A stretch of DNA of 64,000 nt from Sinonovacula constricta (taxonomy: Eukaryota; Mollusca; Bivalvia; Cardiida; Solecurtidae). Positions 11,274-22,857 of the stretch are shown here, piece after piece; within the stretch, counting starts at the first letter, position 1; every line of letters starts with the position of its first letter. Made by a program: the position numbers and the translations under genes. A model generated the notes under the pieces. That model did no database searches. It was not told the DNA's origin and saw only the letters and a program-made list of their open reading frames with translations. Location: NCBI GenBank assembly GCA_007844125.1, contig CM017558.1:51605831-51669830 (forward strand), in the 5' to 3' direction.

Positions 11274-12584
11274 TTAAAAGCCTGCTGTAGGATGCACTGA
11301 ACCCCGTGTGCAGCCAAGATACTTTCGAAAGTTGTACCTATATCGGGCACTGTTGGCCGCATACAGGAAAGGGTTTATGGCGGATTTACTCCAAAGCAGC
11401 CAGTTAAGTATCTCGTAAGCACTTATGTTTACACACTGTTCCTTGCAGAAAGCTATGATTATTGTTATAAACGTGTACGGAGCCCAACATATCAGGAAAA
11501 CAATAACAAGAATGGCTAGAAATCTTGCAGCCTTGATATCACGACTAGTTTCTGACATCCTTTTCTTTTTCTTAGACTTGTTGTTTGGCACCTTGCTGAA
11601 AGACACTGTATGTGTATTGTCCTCCCGTGTCTGATCAGGAGCATGTTTTGATACTGTGGCAACCGCATTTGGAATATTGCAGCCTTGCTTGTCTGTGCCC
11701 ATGGCATCTGCTATGTTATGAATTTTGCATGATTCCTTTTTGTCTGGTTTATTTGTCACACCATGAAGCTTCTCGGGTGTTTTCGTATCCGTTACAACAG
11801 TTGCTTCAACATCATTAACTGTCTTCTCTTCTCCACTAACTGAAACATTTGTCAGTGTTAGGGCTTGCTGCATTGTCGCCCTTCGTCGAGTATCTCTCTT
11901 TGTCTTGCTCCGAATCTTCACATATATCAAACCATTTAGAATCACTAGCATCAGAAAAGGTATGCCGAATTCCATGAAGGCCGTTGCTGTCGTGAACTCG
12001 ACATTATATGCGAATTCAACATCGCAGTCCATATCCTCAACAGTGCTCTCTCCAACCCAGTAGTCCCAACCAATAATGCTTGGACCATATAAGAGAAAGG
12101 CAATAAGCCAAGAAATAGCCACTATAATATACGATCGCTTCTTTGTAACCTTGTTCTGGTAAAACGGACCGTAGGTTATCAGCATTAGTCGATCAGCGCT
12201 TAGAATGACCATGAGCAGAACCGACTGAAGACAGCACGTAAAGTCGGAGACGCACCAGATCTTGCAGAAAACCTTACCAAACTCCCAAAGAAAATCTTTT
12301 ATGGTGTAGACGGCATAGAAAGGTAGGCTGATGCAACCGATTGTAAAATCGGCGATGGCCAGGTTGAATATGTAGAAATCATACACTGAGTTAAGTCTTT
12401 GGTCTCGGATGTAAGAAATGATCGTTAAGAGGTTGCCCCCGACTGCCAGAATAATCAGTACGGAGATAAGGATCCCGGATACAATCTGAAGAGGCAGGGT
12501 CATGGGAATATAGTCCCCCTCATCCTCATAGTCTTCATAGTCTTCATAAAGGGACTCATTTGTAAAAATAGTTTCTGTGGTAGT
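11274..12584 (-). CDS. GPCR-2: amine-receptor-like (muscarinic/histamine H3-H4 type) GPCR, intact
   Basis: A full seven-helix rhodopsin-family receptor sits in one exon. Numbered from the longest open frame (ATG at 12674, 466 aa), landmarks are N81 (TM1), D109 (TM2), C137 with C217 (disulfide pair), D144 (TM3 amine-anchoring Asp), D161-R162-L163 (DRL in place of DRY), W189 (TM4), P239 (TM5), a charged third loop at about 255-380, CWAP 396-399 (TM6) and NPFLY 434-438 (TM7). Family knowledge predicts biogenic-amine or acetylcholine sensing at the plasma membrane through G proteins. The N-terminus is acidic with an NES glycosylation site. An acceptor (tttcttttgcag) precedes codon ACT at 12584, so the coding exon probably starts there and the first exon is elsewhere. 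Starting at 12674 within the same frame is the alternative. The ligand cannot be told from the sequence. Confidence 0.92.
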   Translation of the reverse strand, partial: TTTETIFTNESLYEDYEDYEDEGDYIPMTLPLQIVSGILISVLIILAVGGNLLTIISYIRDQRLNSVYDFYIFNLAIADFTIGCISLPFYAVYTIKDFLWEFGKVFCKIWCVSDFTCCLQSVLLMVILSADRLMLITYGPFYQNKVTKKRSYIIVAISWLIAFLLYGPSIIGWDYWVGESTVEDMDCDVEFAYNVEFTTATAFMEFGIPFLMLVILNGLIYVKIRSKTKRDTRRRATMQQALTLTNVSVSGEEKTVNDVEATVVTDTKTPEKLHGVTNKPDKKESCKIHNIADAMGTDKQGCNIPNAVATVSKHAPDQTREDNTHTVSFSKVPNNKSKKKKRMSETSRDIKAARFLAILVIVFLICWAPYTFITIIIAFCKEQCVNISAYEILNWLLWSKSAINPFLYAANSARYRYNFRKYLGCTRGSVHPTAGF

Positions 12585-12839
12585 CTGCAAAAGAAATACA
12601 CCATACAAAAGTGAACATAAAACTAATTTTTTTATAGCGGAAACATATAATAATTTCAAGTTTGAGTTGTACATGTACTAAAAATAAAGGTGATCACTGA
12701 AATAACCGCAAAAGTGATTTTTAAATAAATCACAGTGACACAATTATATTCATTTTTTTGACGTTCCACTTTTGTGTCTGTGTAGACGCGCGCGATAAGT
12801 CTGCTAATGACAACAAATGAAAGTTATATTGTGCAAAAT

Positions 12840-13260
12840 AAAGATGCGACATAAGTGAAACTGTCCGCTGCATTAGCATATTATAGCATTGAATCAATAA
12901 GCAATCCTGCGATAATACTTTATCATCTTTTTATGTTCTGTTTAAAGCGACCTTTCCGGATATAGATAAAACTATTTAATGAACAAATTTGTTTTCCGTT
13001 AGCGTTCTTTTAAATCACGCCGACAGTATTCAAAAATATTGTATTACAGATAACAGTTGTGAAAAGAGAATGAAGTAATATTTAATAATTTAATTATGAT
13101 GTACACGAATGAGATGCGACATAGGTGAAACTGTCTACTACATGTTCATATAAAAGCCTTAAATGAATCACCAATCATACGATTGTATTTTAAAACTTGC
13201 CGATTTGACATCGTTTAATATTCTGTTAAGGCAACCCTTCCGCATATGAAAAAAACTGCA
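12840..13260. repeat. Degenerate ~273-bp direct duplication upstream of GPCR-2
   Basis: GATGCGACATAAGTGAAACT at about 12843 recurs, with one change, at about 13116. Downstream similarity continues for about 130 bases (the CCTTTCCGGATAT block versus CCCTTCCGCATAT). This is an old tandem duplication with no coding content. It lies in the probable promoter or first-intron region of GPCR-2. Confidence 0.6.
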
Positions 13261-14546
13261 CTTTGGGACGAAAGTGGTATTTTATCTGCGCTTTGAAATA
13301 TAAAATGTGCAATAATGGAGTTCAAACTGAAAAAACTCACTGCAGAAGAAAGCGTTCGTTTTTTTACTACATATAGAGTCAGCGGACAGTAAAATCGGGC
13401 ATTGTTCTAAATGTTCTGTTTAACAAAACATGCTGAATAGTGTTTTGTTATTGCAATTTCAGAATCAAGGCATGGCTTCAGTGAACTTACAGCGAAAAAC
13501 TATCGCATCGCTTCAATAGTGAATACTGGTTGAAATGAGATGGAACTAAAATGCTTTAAAAGTTTAATATAAAGATTGTTGATATCATTTTAATAAATAC
13601 GATCTTACTTCCTTGATTTTACTTCAAACATCCTTAGCGACATTGTGACCAAATGGAAAGTCACAGATAACAGTTTTCTCCATTTTTTTAAATATTTTTA
13701 TTAATAAAGTGAGGTGGATGCAGTACATTCCAAACCTAACAAGTTCGTCCATATTACACATGTAAGGTACCTAATATAAAGTAAGATGTTAAGATAAAAT
13801 ACTGACCATTGTGTGTAGAATATAGCGTCAATCACCTTCCAAACACTTTGCTTGTCTGCATTTACATTTATGTTATTGGTCGGTTTAGAAACTTTTGTGG
13901 TTCATTTTAGCTAAAAATCGTTACTGTAGATTATTGCGGATTGACCGGAAACAAAAACACTAGATAAACTCGACGCGTATCAGCAACAGGATATTGAGAC
14001 TATGTTTCACGAGTGTCAGACTCGATAACAGTTAATTTCAACTGTGCATGATTACAGTAAACTGTTCAATACTTACATGTATGGATATTGTGCAAGTATG
14101 TAAATAAAAGGAATACTTTCGTTGCGATAGTTGCAAAATGACTAGGCGTTTTCATTTGTTTTTTTCATGAGTTGCACCAATTTTTATTTGATTGAGGACG
14201 AATAATAATTTGAATTAATATATAACCTAGACAAACGATCATTTCGTATATAAATGAAAGATATTAATAACTTTAATCGATCTATATAAATGACCACTCT
14301 ATTCATATTCTTATAATTATTATAAGAGAACTATTTTACTACTTGTCCGTTTAGGCTTGGAATATGGTGGCTGAATTAAGTGTCATTGGCTTACTTTACT
14401 TTGTACTCCCGTAAAGCAGGTAGCCGACCGGGGTCACGATAAATTAAGAATGTATGTGCTCACCCTTAACTAACCAGCTGTCAGTCTGTGTAATCGGTAA
14501 AAATCTTATCAAAAGAAGTATATGTCACAGTAGACTGGCCAAAACA
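13261..14546. other. Non-coding stretch upstream of GPCR-2
   Basis: No gene seen. It should contain the missing first exon or promoter of GPCR-2, but none of the donor-like sites (for example those near 13346, 13484 and 14076) is preceded by a convincing start, so I do not choose one. Confidence 0.45.
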
Positions 14547-14865
14547 TTAGTAATTGACCTACTTTAACCCCTTCTTCAATGCAAATCGACCTACTCTAGC
14601 CCCACTTTCATGCAAATCGACCTACTCTAACCCCACTTTCATGCAAATTGACCTACTCGAGCCCCATGTTAACCCAAATAGACCTTCTCTAGTCATACTT
14701 TAATGCAAGTCGACTTACTGGAGCCCCATATTAATACAAATCGACCTACTCTTACCCCATTTTAATGCAAATCGACCTACTCGAGTCCCACTTTAATGCA
14801 AATTAACCTTCTCGATCCCACTTTAATGCATAGACTTACTAGGGCCACAGTTTAATGCAAATTAA
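14547..14865. repeat. Minisatellite, ~31-bp unit
   Basis: About ten tandem units follow CAAATCGACCTACTCTAACC then CCACTTTAATG, with point differences and one or two shortened units at the right end. Non-coding. It lies between GPCR-3 and GPCR-2. Confidence 0.92.
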
Positions 14866-15889
14866 TTGATAAACAAACAAAGGTTATAACGCATTAAAGG
14901 CGAAGCAAAAGCTATGTTGAAAGCTGTATGTCAAAACATTGTACCATATAATAAAGCCGTAAAAGACATGGATGTACATGCTTTGGCGGAGTCGGTAGAG
15001 CAATCGACTGATATGCAACAGATTATTATTTATTTTATATTTAACACATTATATTTGTGAAAAAATACTGAACAACTAAAAATAATAGTATAAAGATACA
15101 CAAGCAGTCTGTGACATTGTAAAAGATAAAAAAGTGATGTTAAGACAATGGTTGAAGGATCGCATGAGAAAGAATATTGCAAATATAGAAATAAAAAGGA
15201 AATTTAACACTTCTTTTACGATACCTGTGCTTATAAATGGAAATATGTTCCTTATCGTTTGGTAAGAAAGTAACAAACCAGATAATTCAATGAATTAAAC
15301 CAACAAATGTTTCATTATTAGCAACACGAACTACTTTAATTCATCAGTTTTATTGCAGGAAAGGTTTGAGAGTGGAGTTTTATTTTAATTTAAACCCGAA
15401 ACACCACTAGACTGTAGGTTAGCAGGCCGTGTTTGCAGGATAGTCCTGCTTTTTAATAAACCAACAACAACAACACACAAAAATGTCTGAAAAAATCTAT
15501 CGAAAAGAGTAATGCTTCAAATACTAAAAAGAATAAAAAAAACAAGGAAAGCATGTTTTCTAAACAGTACATTACTGTTAACATAACAGTAAGCTAATGT
15601 GCATCAGGTTTCACTAGTCGCTTTACGACCTCTTCCTAATGGCATCTCCGTGTATAATATACAAAATACGGTTCCAGCTTTGATCTCACATCATGGTTTT
15701 ATTATTATCTTTTCGGGTGGGCGGGGGTCTCTCTAAAGAAGATCATAGTCAATGCATTTAAAGCAAAAATACGACTGATGCTCATCCCCCGCGCCCCTTT
15801 CTTGATAACTTCCATTCAAACAATCAATTGTAACAGCCACATTTACACATCAGTTCTCCTTTGCTAACTTCATTCTACAATGCACAATC
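14866..15889. other. Non-coding stretch downstream of GPCR-3
   Basis: No gene seen. A short tRNA-5'-half-like segment at about 14988-15025 (GGAGTCGGTAGAGCAATCGA) could be the head of a truncated SINE, but no B box follows. The rest is AT-rich. Confidence 0.45.
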
Positions 15890-15895
15890 TTTATT
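15890..15895 (-). terminator. Probable poly(A) signal of GPCR-3
   Basis: The plus strand reads TTTATT, giving AATAAA on the minus strand about 50 bases after the GPCR-3 stop codon. Its position and orientation suit 3'-end formation for that gene. Confidence 0.55.
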
Positions 15896-15944
15896 TTTTT
15901 CATCGAGTCACGTGCTACGAGCTTTAAAATCTATGATAATACAT

Positions 15945-17197
15945 TCAATCTGTATTGGATTCCGAATGTGTTAAACGTTCCTTTAGACAGCTGAGATATT
16001 TCTTGAAATTGTATCTATACCTGGCACTATGCTTGGCGTACAGGAACGGATTTATGGCCGCCCTTGCATACAAAATCCATGACAACATAACATACACAGT
16101 AGTATTAACGCAGGAATCTCCGCAAAATGAAACAAAAATTGACGTAATGGTATAAGGCGCCCAGCAAACGAAGAAAACAAGCACAAGCACTGCTAAAATG
16201 TGAGCTGCTTTCAAATCCTTTCGCCGGTTAGAAATTGATGACTTTCTTTTATTTGCCATTCTAACAATTTTGTTGGTTTTGTTAGTGTCTTGCGGTGTAT
16301 CTCTCATCTCGGCACCTACAGCGCTTTCGCTAGCATTCGGCTCCTTATTGCTGGCCGCTGTATTTATAGTAATCTTACTAAAAGGATCAGAATTTCTTCG
16401 AGTTTCATCTCGGGTTTCATTGCATTCCCTTGAGCTGTTTTCCATCGACTCGGATGACATACTTTCTGGTAAATTTTCAACCGCGATTGACGTTCTTACT
16501 ACAATACTGACAGAGTATCGACGTGTCATCTTTTCGCGAATCTTCACATATATCAACAAATTTAACACCGCCAGAGTCACGAAAGGTATCACAAACTCTA
16601 TTACGGCGGTACTTGTTGTGAACTCGAAATTATAAGCAAACTCTACTGAACATTTCACATCCGAAAAGGTACTGTGTCCAACCCAAGCATCCCAACCAAT
16701 TATACTGGGTCCGTACACAATAAACGCAAATAGCCAGGAACTTGCTGACACGATGTAAGCCTTCTTCTTTGTAACTTTGGTTGTGTAGAATGGTCCGTAT
16801 GTAATAAGCAAGAGCCGATCAGCGCTTAATATAACCATAATAAGTACGGATTCAAGACAACAAGTATAGTCTATGACGCCCCAAATCTTGCAAAAGGTTC
16901 GACCAAAAATCCAAGTGGTGCCTTTGAGCGTGTAGATTGCATACAGAGGGAAGCTGATGAATGCGACAACGAAATCGGCGACGGCAAGGTTGAATATGTA
17001 GAAGTCATAGACAGCGCTAAGTTTCTTGTCTCTGAGGAACGAGATGATTGTCAAAGCATTTCCGCTGACTGCCAGAAGGATGAGAATGCTAATGAAGAAT
17101 CCGGCAATTATCTGGGTCGGCAGAGACAAGACAGGATTATTTTCATCGCTGGCCAGATCGGACGAAATGGAGATAGTAGTGTTGCCGTCGTTGGATT
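15945..17197 (-). CDS. GPCR-3: amine-receptor-like GPCR, main coding exon
   Basis: An intact seven-helix receptor, more diverged from GPCR-1 and GPCR-2 than they are from each other. TM3 reads CKIWGVIDYTCC with the amine-anchoring Asp followed by Tyr, as in muscarinic and H3 receptors. SADRLLLITYGPFY again gives DRL for DRY. TM6 has VCWAPYTI and TM7 has NPFLYAKHSARYRYNF. Loop 3 is long and Ser/Thr/Asn-rich. A splice acceptor (ttgtttccag) lies at 17198-17199, so codons upstream of 17197 are intronic even though the frame stays open to 17240. The exon starts in phase 1 (g|aa tcc), which fits the ATGG exon ending at 17757. The joined protein would be 418 residues starting MESNDGNTTISIS, with an NTT glycosylation site. 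The role is by family only; the ligand is unknown. Confidence 0.92.
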
Positions 17198-17756
17198 CTG
17201 GAAACAATACAAATAACAGAATAACAAATAACGATAACAATATAGGATGACTGCAACACTACTTATATCAGATTAGTGGTTATATGACAATGTATGTAAT
17301 TATAATGGAGCGATGTCGTTGATGTCGAGGACATATGACCCCATTTAATGGCCACCGCTTCCGTTGGTATTTCCAATACTATTACTCGTACTACAAAAAG
17401 TACTTCTTTATCTTATATCTGTCACTTTCATTTCACCACAGACAAAACACGTTCATATTCTACTTTAACAAAGTAATGCTGTAATTATTACCTTCACTCT
17501 ATCACTATGACCACAATCCAAAAACTCGTCCCGCCATAGCGGCGAGTATTTACACCTCTAGTACATGTGCTACAACAAAATCAAATACTAAGTCTTCTAT
17601 CAACGGTAGCTGAACAACTGAACTGTCTGCAACCATAGTTACAGGAATGGAAGGAACGTTGTTCTTTCTTTTGCCCATTTATTTAAATGTCAAAGACTGC
17701 AATTTTAATGGAATGAAAACATCAACAAATATGAAAATCATCAAATAATTACTCAC

Positions 17757-17785
17757 CCATGTTTTCACTTCCAAGATTTATTAGT
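17757..17785 (-). CDS. Inferred GPCR-3 first coding exon (5' UTR plus ATGG)
   Basis: On the minus strand GAAAACATGG is followed at once by GTGAGT, a strong donor. The exon therefore ends with a start codon plus one base (17760-17757). That phase-1 end joins exactly to the phase-1 acceptor at 17197 to give ATG GAA TCC AAC. The intron would be 17198-17756, 559 bp. The start has A at -3 and G at +4, a good initiation context. The transcription start is not resolved; the 5' limit given is nominal. Confidence 0.65.
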
Positions 17786-18477
17786 GATTTGCTGAGAGCT
17801 CATAGCTAATTCAGGTACGTAAATTTATATACATTGTGACTAGAGATGTTAAGTAGAAGGTTATAAAAATACCTCTGACAAATATTTAAACCCATGTAAG
17901 TAACAGATGTCAAGTCACGTAGATTGTATAGACATATACGTCATGGATATGCATATATAATACTACATTGGTACTCACGTACCATGCATAATTTAATAAA
18001 CAACTGATAATACCTGTACAAACGTCATGCAAATGTACAAGATGAAAAACTATAAACTTTTAGAACAAACAACATTTATACAAATTATTGAAATTATACA
18101 AATATTTGAAATGGTACCCATCAAGTATGTCTTGACACTAGGCCAGTTATGATTAGCGCGGGCAAAACAAACAACATTGCGTTTGTAGGACAGCATTCTA
18201 CGACGTGAAAATGGAAAAACAATCATGTTCTCAAAATATTACAAATTTCTGATTGATTTTGACGTGTACCGCCACAATACATGTAAAGGCGAACCTCTTT
18301 TCAAGAGCTGTGTTTCATAAATTGTTTTTCTAAATGACTGTTTTTTTAAGTACTTGACTTTCGTGTATTCTTCCACAAGATAGGTCCTATGGGGTGGGTG
18401 GATGTAGAATGACGGAATTACGCGAAACGTTTTCGATTAAATCACGGAAGTGAAGAACTGCTGATCGGTGGCTTTAA
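17786..18477. other. Non-coding stretch upstream of GPCR-3
   Basis: Candidate promoter region of GPCR-3 on the minus strand. I see no clear TATA box at a fitting distance and no open frame of interest. Confidence 0.4.
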
Positions 18478-18605
18478 AATGACTCACAAATTTGTTCTTA
18501 CTTTTCGCTTGGCTTGCATGTGAAATACCATTGTTCTGTGCCTTTTTCGGAGTTTGGTATATGTTGCAATGCTCATAGGACTTTGTCATATATTCTACAA
18601 TTCTT
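18478..18605 (-). repeat. Repeat 'R1', truncated copy 3
   Basis: Matches the first ~125 bases of the R1 family (copies at 1312-1666 and 20480-20838): TTCGCTTGGCTTGCATGTGA, then TGCAATGCTCATAGGACTTT and GTCATAT. The remainder of the element is missing. Confidence 0.75.
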
Positions 18606-20479
18606 TTTGTCTATTTATTCGCTTTAATGACTTGCTGAACTTATTTTCGACGCAATTTTAAAAGAACTAACATCAAGGCTGGCTAAGAGGAAAGCCTTAT
18701 AATCGTGTACGAGTTAAAAGGCATTAATACCAGATACCAATAAACATGTTTTAGGAAATCCGATTTGTACACGTATCTGTGCATCTGAATGTATAATTTG
18801 AATATCGTGACAACAGCTTATTGCGCTTAGTTTTAAATGTATTTTGCAGTGAAGACCTATTTATGTTACGTTCTTAAACAACAGAATGGCAGTAAACAGG
18901 AACCTGTTTAATTTTGTCAAATTTGCAATTAAATTCTTTGTATAGATTTCTATATAACCCCACTCTATAATAATTTTCATATTCCATATGCAGCTGTAAT
19001 TAGAAGTAATAACAAATGCCTTCACTGCGTTTCAAATCTGTCATCTCTTTACTGTGTACAAAATTATCATATTCCCATTATTGGTGGGAGGCATTCACCA
19101 TAAAAAATAGTTTTCAATAATAGAATTTTACCGTTGTTAACACGAACATTTATTAATTTGTCAAATTCGCAATCCAATTATATATCGTGAAATACTCCTA
19201 TATAGACCCCGGCCCCTACCCCTGAATAAAAGTTCATTATGTCCACTTATGTTTCACAACATATCAAATAAAGGTACTGTTTAATTGTTTCAAACTTACT
19301 GGCTTCCAGAAATCAAAGAAGGAAATAAATGTTGCACTGTATACGGAAGATTATTTTAAATCTCCCATATTATGTTTGACATAATTTGTATTAATAACTA
19401 TATCTTATCAATAACTTAATCACTGTTTACGGAAGAACGAGGTTGCTTTGAAGTTTTCATAGGAATGGTCTCACATTTAGTATTCAACATTCTCACGCTA
19501 ACTAAACAGGAAATAAAACAATTATTTACAAACTTCACGCCAACAGTTATATGATATTTTAAAATTGTCGTTATTTATTCAGTGTCTTTTCTTGTCGCTG
19601 AAAACAAAAATAAACATCCGCAAGCTATTCTCAAGTATGAGCCTTTAAAGTCACGTATTTACACGCCACATAAACTAATAGCCCAAATTAAGATAACTTA
19701 TTATCAGCTCTTACAACTTACCATGCCGCAAATACATTATTATGAAGATATGTAGTGTATATATGTTCCCGTTGTTGTTGTGTTTTTTTTGCAACTCATC
19801 ATGCCGCAAATACATTAAAATAAAGTTATGTTGTAAACAAGTGTCCCGGTTATTGTAGTTGGCACACTTATCTTGGTTTGAAGATAGGAATTGAAGAGAG
19901 AAAGTGCTGGCTACTGACAACGCTTTAAGTTGTGAAGTTGCTTAGCATAAACACATTTGTCTGTTTTGCTGATAAATGCAGCTTGAAAAGATTAATTTTT
20001 ATACATTCAAGCAGTTTGTAATACACAGTCTGCATACACAGTGTCTATACATAGATCTCAACTTTGGTTGCACTTGTAGGTTGCACTGTTACACTGCTCT
20101 TTGTTATATGTTAGCAAAATGTAAGGCTAAACGTTTGCAGTTGTAAATATATAATCAAGTTTATATTAGATTATTAAGCCTTTTGCCTTAATAATCCGCA
20201 CGGGGGTGTATTCTGATATTTAATTTTAAACAAATGTTTTATTTCCATTGAAATTATGTTATATTGTGTGAATGTTAAATGTATACGTGTCATTCATTTA
20301 AAAATGCACACGTGCCCCAATTCCTGTTTTCACATGTAGGTACCCAAGATACGTGAAATTTTACGTTATTTATACGAGTTGTTGCACCGACAACTCAAAA
20401 CGTTAACTTCATTTATTATCAACATAATTTGTGTAGTAATTCTAATCGAATACTACCCATCTCTCTTTTAAACTCTCTG
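18606..20479. other. Non-coding AT-rich stretch
   Basis: No gene seen. It contains a 10-bp-stem hairpin at about 20171-20199 (GATTATTAAG and its complement). At 19725-19815 a short phrase (CATGCCGCAAATACATTA) occurs twice about 75 bases apart. Confidence 0.5.
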
Positions 20480-20838
20480 TGGGCATTATTTTTCTATGGC
20501 GTCACTACTTTCGTCAAACCTTATCAAACAAAACGTCAGCGCTTGGACATTTGTTCAAATTGATCGGTTTTCTTTTCATTGCTTGCATTTAAGAAACCCA
20601 TCAGGAAGTGCGAGGTAAAAGCTCTGTAAAACCGGTTTAAGCACCCCAGTCGGTCCATTTTGCCGACTGATCGTTCCAAGGCGGTAACTGTCAGGTTTCC
20701 TCTTTTTGTTAAATGATTCATTACAGATTTGCTCTTACATTTACATTTGGCTTGCATGTGAATACTATTGTCTCGTGCCTATTCAAATTTATGTACATGC
20801 TGCAATGCTCATAGGACTTTGTCATATGTATTCTTATA
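20480..20838 (-). repeat. Repeat 'R1', near-complete copy 2
   Basis: Inverse orientation to the copy inside the LINE and similar from end to end, including the right-end block (GACGAAAGTAGTGACG then GAAAAATAATG). The 73-codon frame inside matches the frame in copy 1 but carries many amino-acid changes, consistent with neutral decay. Confidence 0.75.
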
Positions 20839-22744
20839 AAATAAAATTATACTTGTCAGTGTGGTATTAATACATCAATACATAAAATCGTTTGTGTCAG
20901 ACGTTTTAGACTACACGTTGTGTGTTAAGCGTACAATGCCATATTAAAAAACGTACACGTGTGCATTCAACAACACGTATGAAATACATAAATTGACATA
21001 TAACGTTCAGAATATGCAGCCCTTGTGGAGGAATTAACGTGCCCACGATGATAGACGACTGTGTAACGAAGATTAATTTTTAGGTAATTTGTGTTTTTAG
21101 GACGAAAAACGTTTGCAGACAGAAGTCACCGTCCATTTACCATAAGTAACATAGTCCAAACATCACAGACAAAATACATCATTAAAAATTACAACGACTG
21201 TGGAAACAATACAGTTAATTGTAGCATTAAATAAGCTAGTCATGAACTTTTGGTTCTTTTCCAGCTGTCACACGTTCAGATAAAATGGGACAATCAATGT
21301 GGGAATCGGGTGTGTTTAATCGAAGAACAAAAAAGCCATGAATGAGAGAGTACACTCCGTATCTACTCTTGTGTCATACGTCTGTCTAGTTTAGCAAGCA
21401 GTTGAAAATGTTCAAAGAATTTCCAATCGTAAATCACGTTTTATTGTATAGTAAACCGCTTGTTTCTTTGTAAACTATGCTGAATATCCTTTCATTTTCA
21501 AGAAAACATTGTTGTAGATGTCTGTTAAGAAATTTTTTTTATAAAATTTGACATAAGATTCAGACTAAGTTTTATTTTAAATGCTCATTTATTTGTTAAC
21601 ACTATATAACTGGTTAAAAGGAATGAAATTACTTTTAATTCCTATTAAACCATTTGTTTAATAGACTGATATTGTCTAGGTTTAAACCTTTTGTTTAATT
21701 GAGAAAGATCTAGTTGTTTTATTGAATGATCTTTATTTTATTGTAGTAAATTATGTGTATTTCTTTGTTTAATTGACTAAAAATCTCAAAACTAACTCTT
21801 CATGTGCTATCTTGTCCAAATGATACAGTTGAGAAGAACATATACAAATTAACTATCGTCGTAAATTATTAAAGAGGTAATCTGAGACAATGCAAAATAT
21901 ATTTTCTCTATTTGTTGAGAAAATCAGCACTTTACAAAGGTACATTTACAGGAATATCATAATTCTAATTATTAACATTTATAATTTCTAATACTTACAT
22001 CTATGTGACTTATAGGCCCATCCGGCCGCCTGATATATAGTTCATACTTAATTTTTAATATAAATGTATGTTTTATTGGTGTCAAATTAAATTGTAAATG
22101 TGTCACAAGTCAATATAATAAAATATCTATTGCTAACAATTGTGGGACGAAGAGGAATAAACCAGTTGGTACCAAAGTTTTATGCATTGGAAATGTAGGA
22201 AAGTAAGTAAATATTTACATGTATTTATTATGGTGACATGTGAACATTTAACATTGTTAAAGACCACTTATTCTTTAATAGTTTAATAGTTTACTTGTGA
22301 ACAGTTCATTTATACAAATTTAGTAATAGAACATATAAATTGAAATGCACATATACACAAATTGGTATAGTGGTTTAGGAACAGGGAGCTGATATCTTTT
22401 TTAGATAAACTTTACAGATAAATCTTGCAAACTGCCTCTGTGGTGAGTTGATAATGTTTAACATATCAGCATAATTGTTGTACGGCAGAGGGTTCTAAAC
22501 TAATTATTGAGGAAAATATAGATCTTCTCAACCAGTCAGAAAGAGTATAAGTTATAAGTTATTCAACTGACAACAAAATATCAGAAATAAATCAGGAAAT
22601 TATAGGACATTCAGACAACGTCAGTTATGTTACGCAAGACGACCCTAAAGTGTTAGCCCCAATCTTCGTCACTGACAATAAAACAGAAAATAAAACTAGC
22701 CCTGTCCCTACTGTTACACGTGCCGCTTGTCAAATGTTATTGTC
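20839..22744. other. Non-coding AT-rich stretch
   Basis: No supported gene. The longest frames are short and unmatched. It ends at the promoter-like block beginning near 22745. Confidence 0.5.
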
Positions 22745-22748
22745 ACGG

Positions 22749-22781
22749 TGGCGTAACGTTTAAAGCGTTTTAACGTTACGC
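22749..22781. promoter_or_regulatory. Promoter-proximal palindrome
   Basis: GGCGTAACGTT and its exact complement AACGTTACGCC face each other across about 11 bases. It lies about 80 bases upstream of a TATA box in a locally CpG-rich stretch. It could bind a dimeric factor; which one is unknown. Confidence 0.5.
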
Positions 22782-22857
22782 CGAAAGACGAGTTGCATAT
22801 ACAGGCGCGGTATTAACGTTGACGCTGCGTGACGACGTTGACAAGTGACTCGACGTT

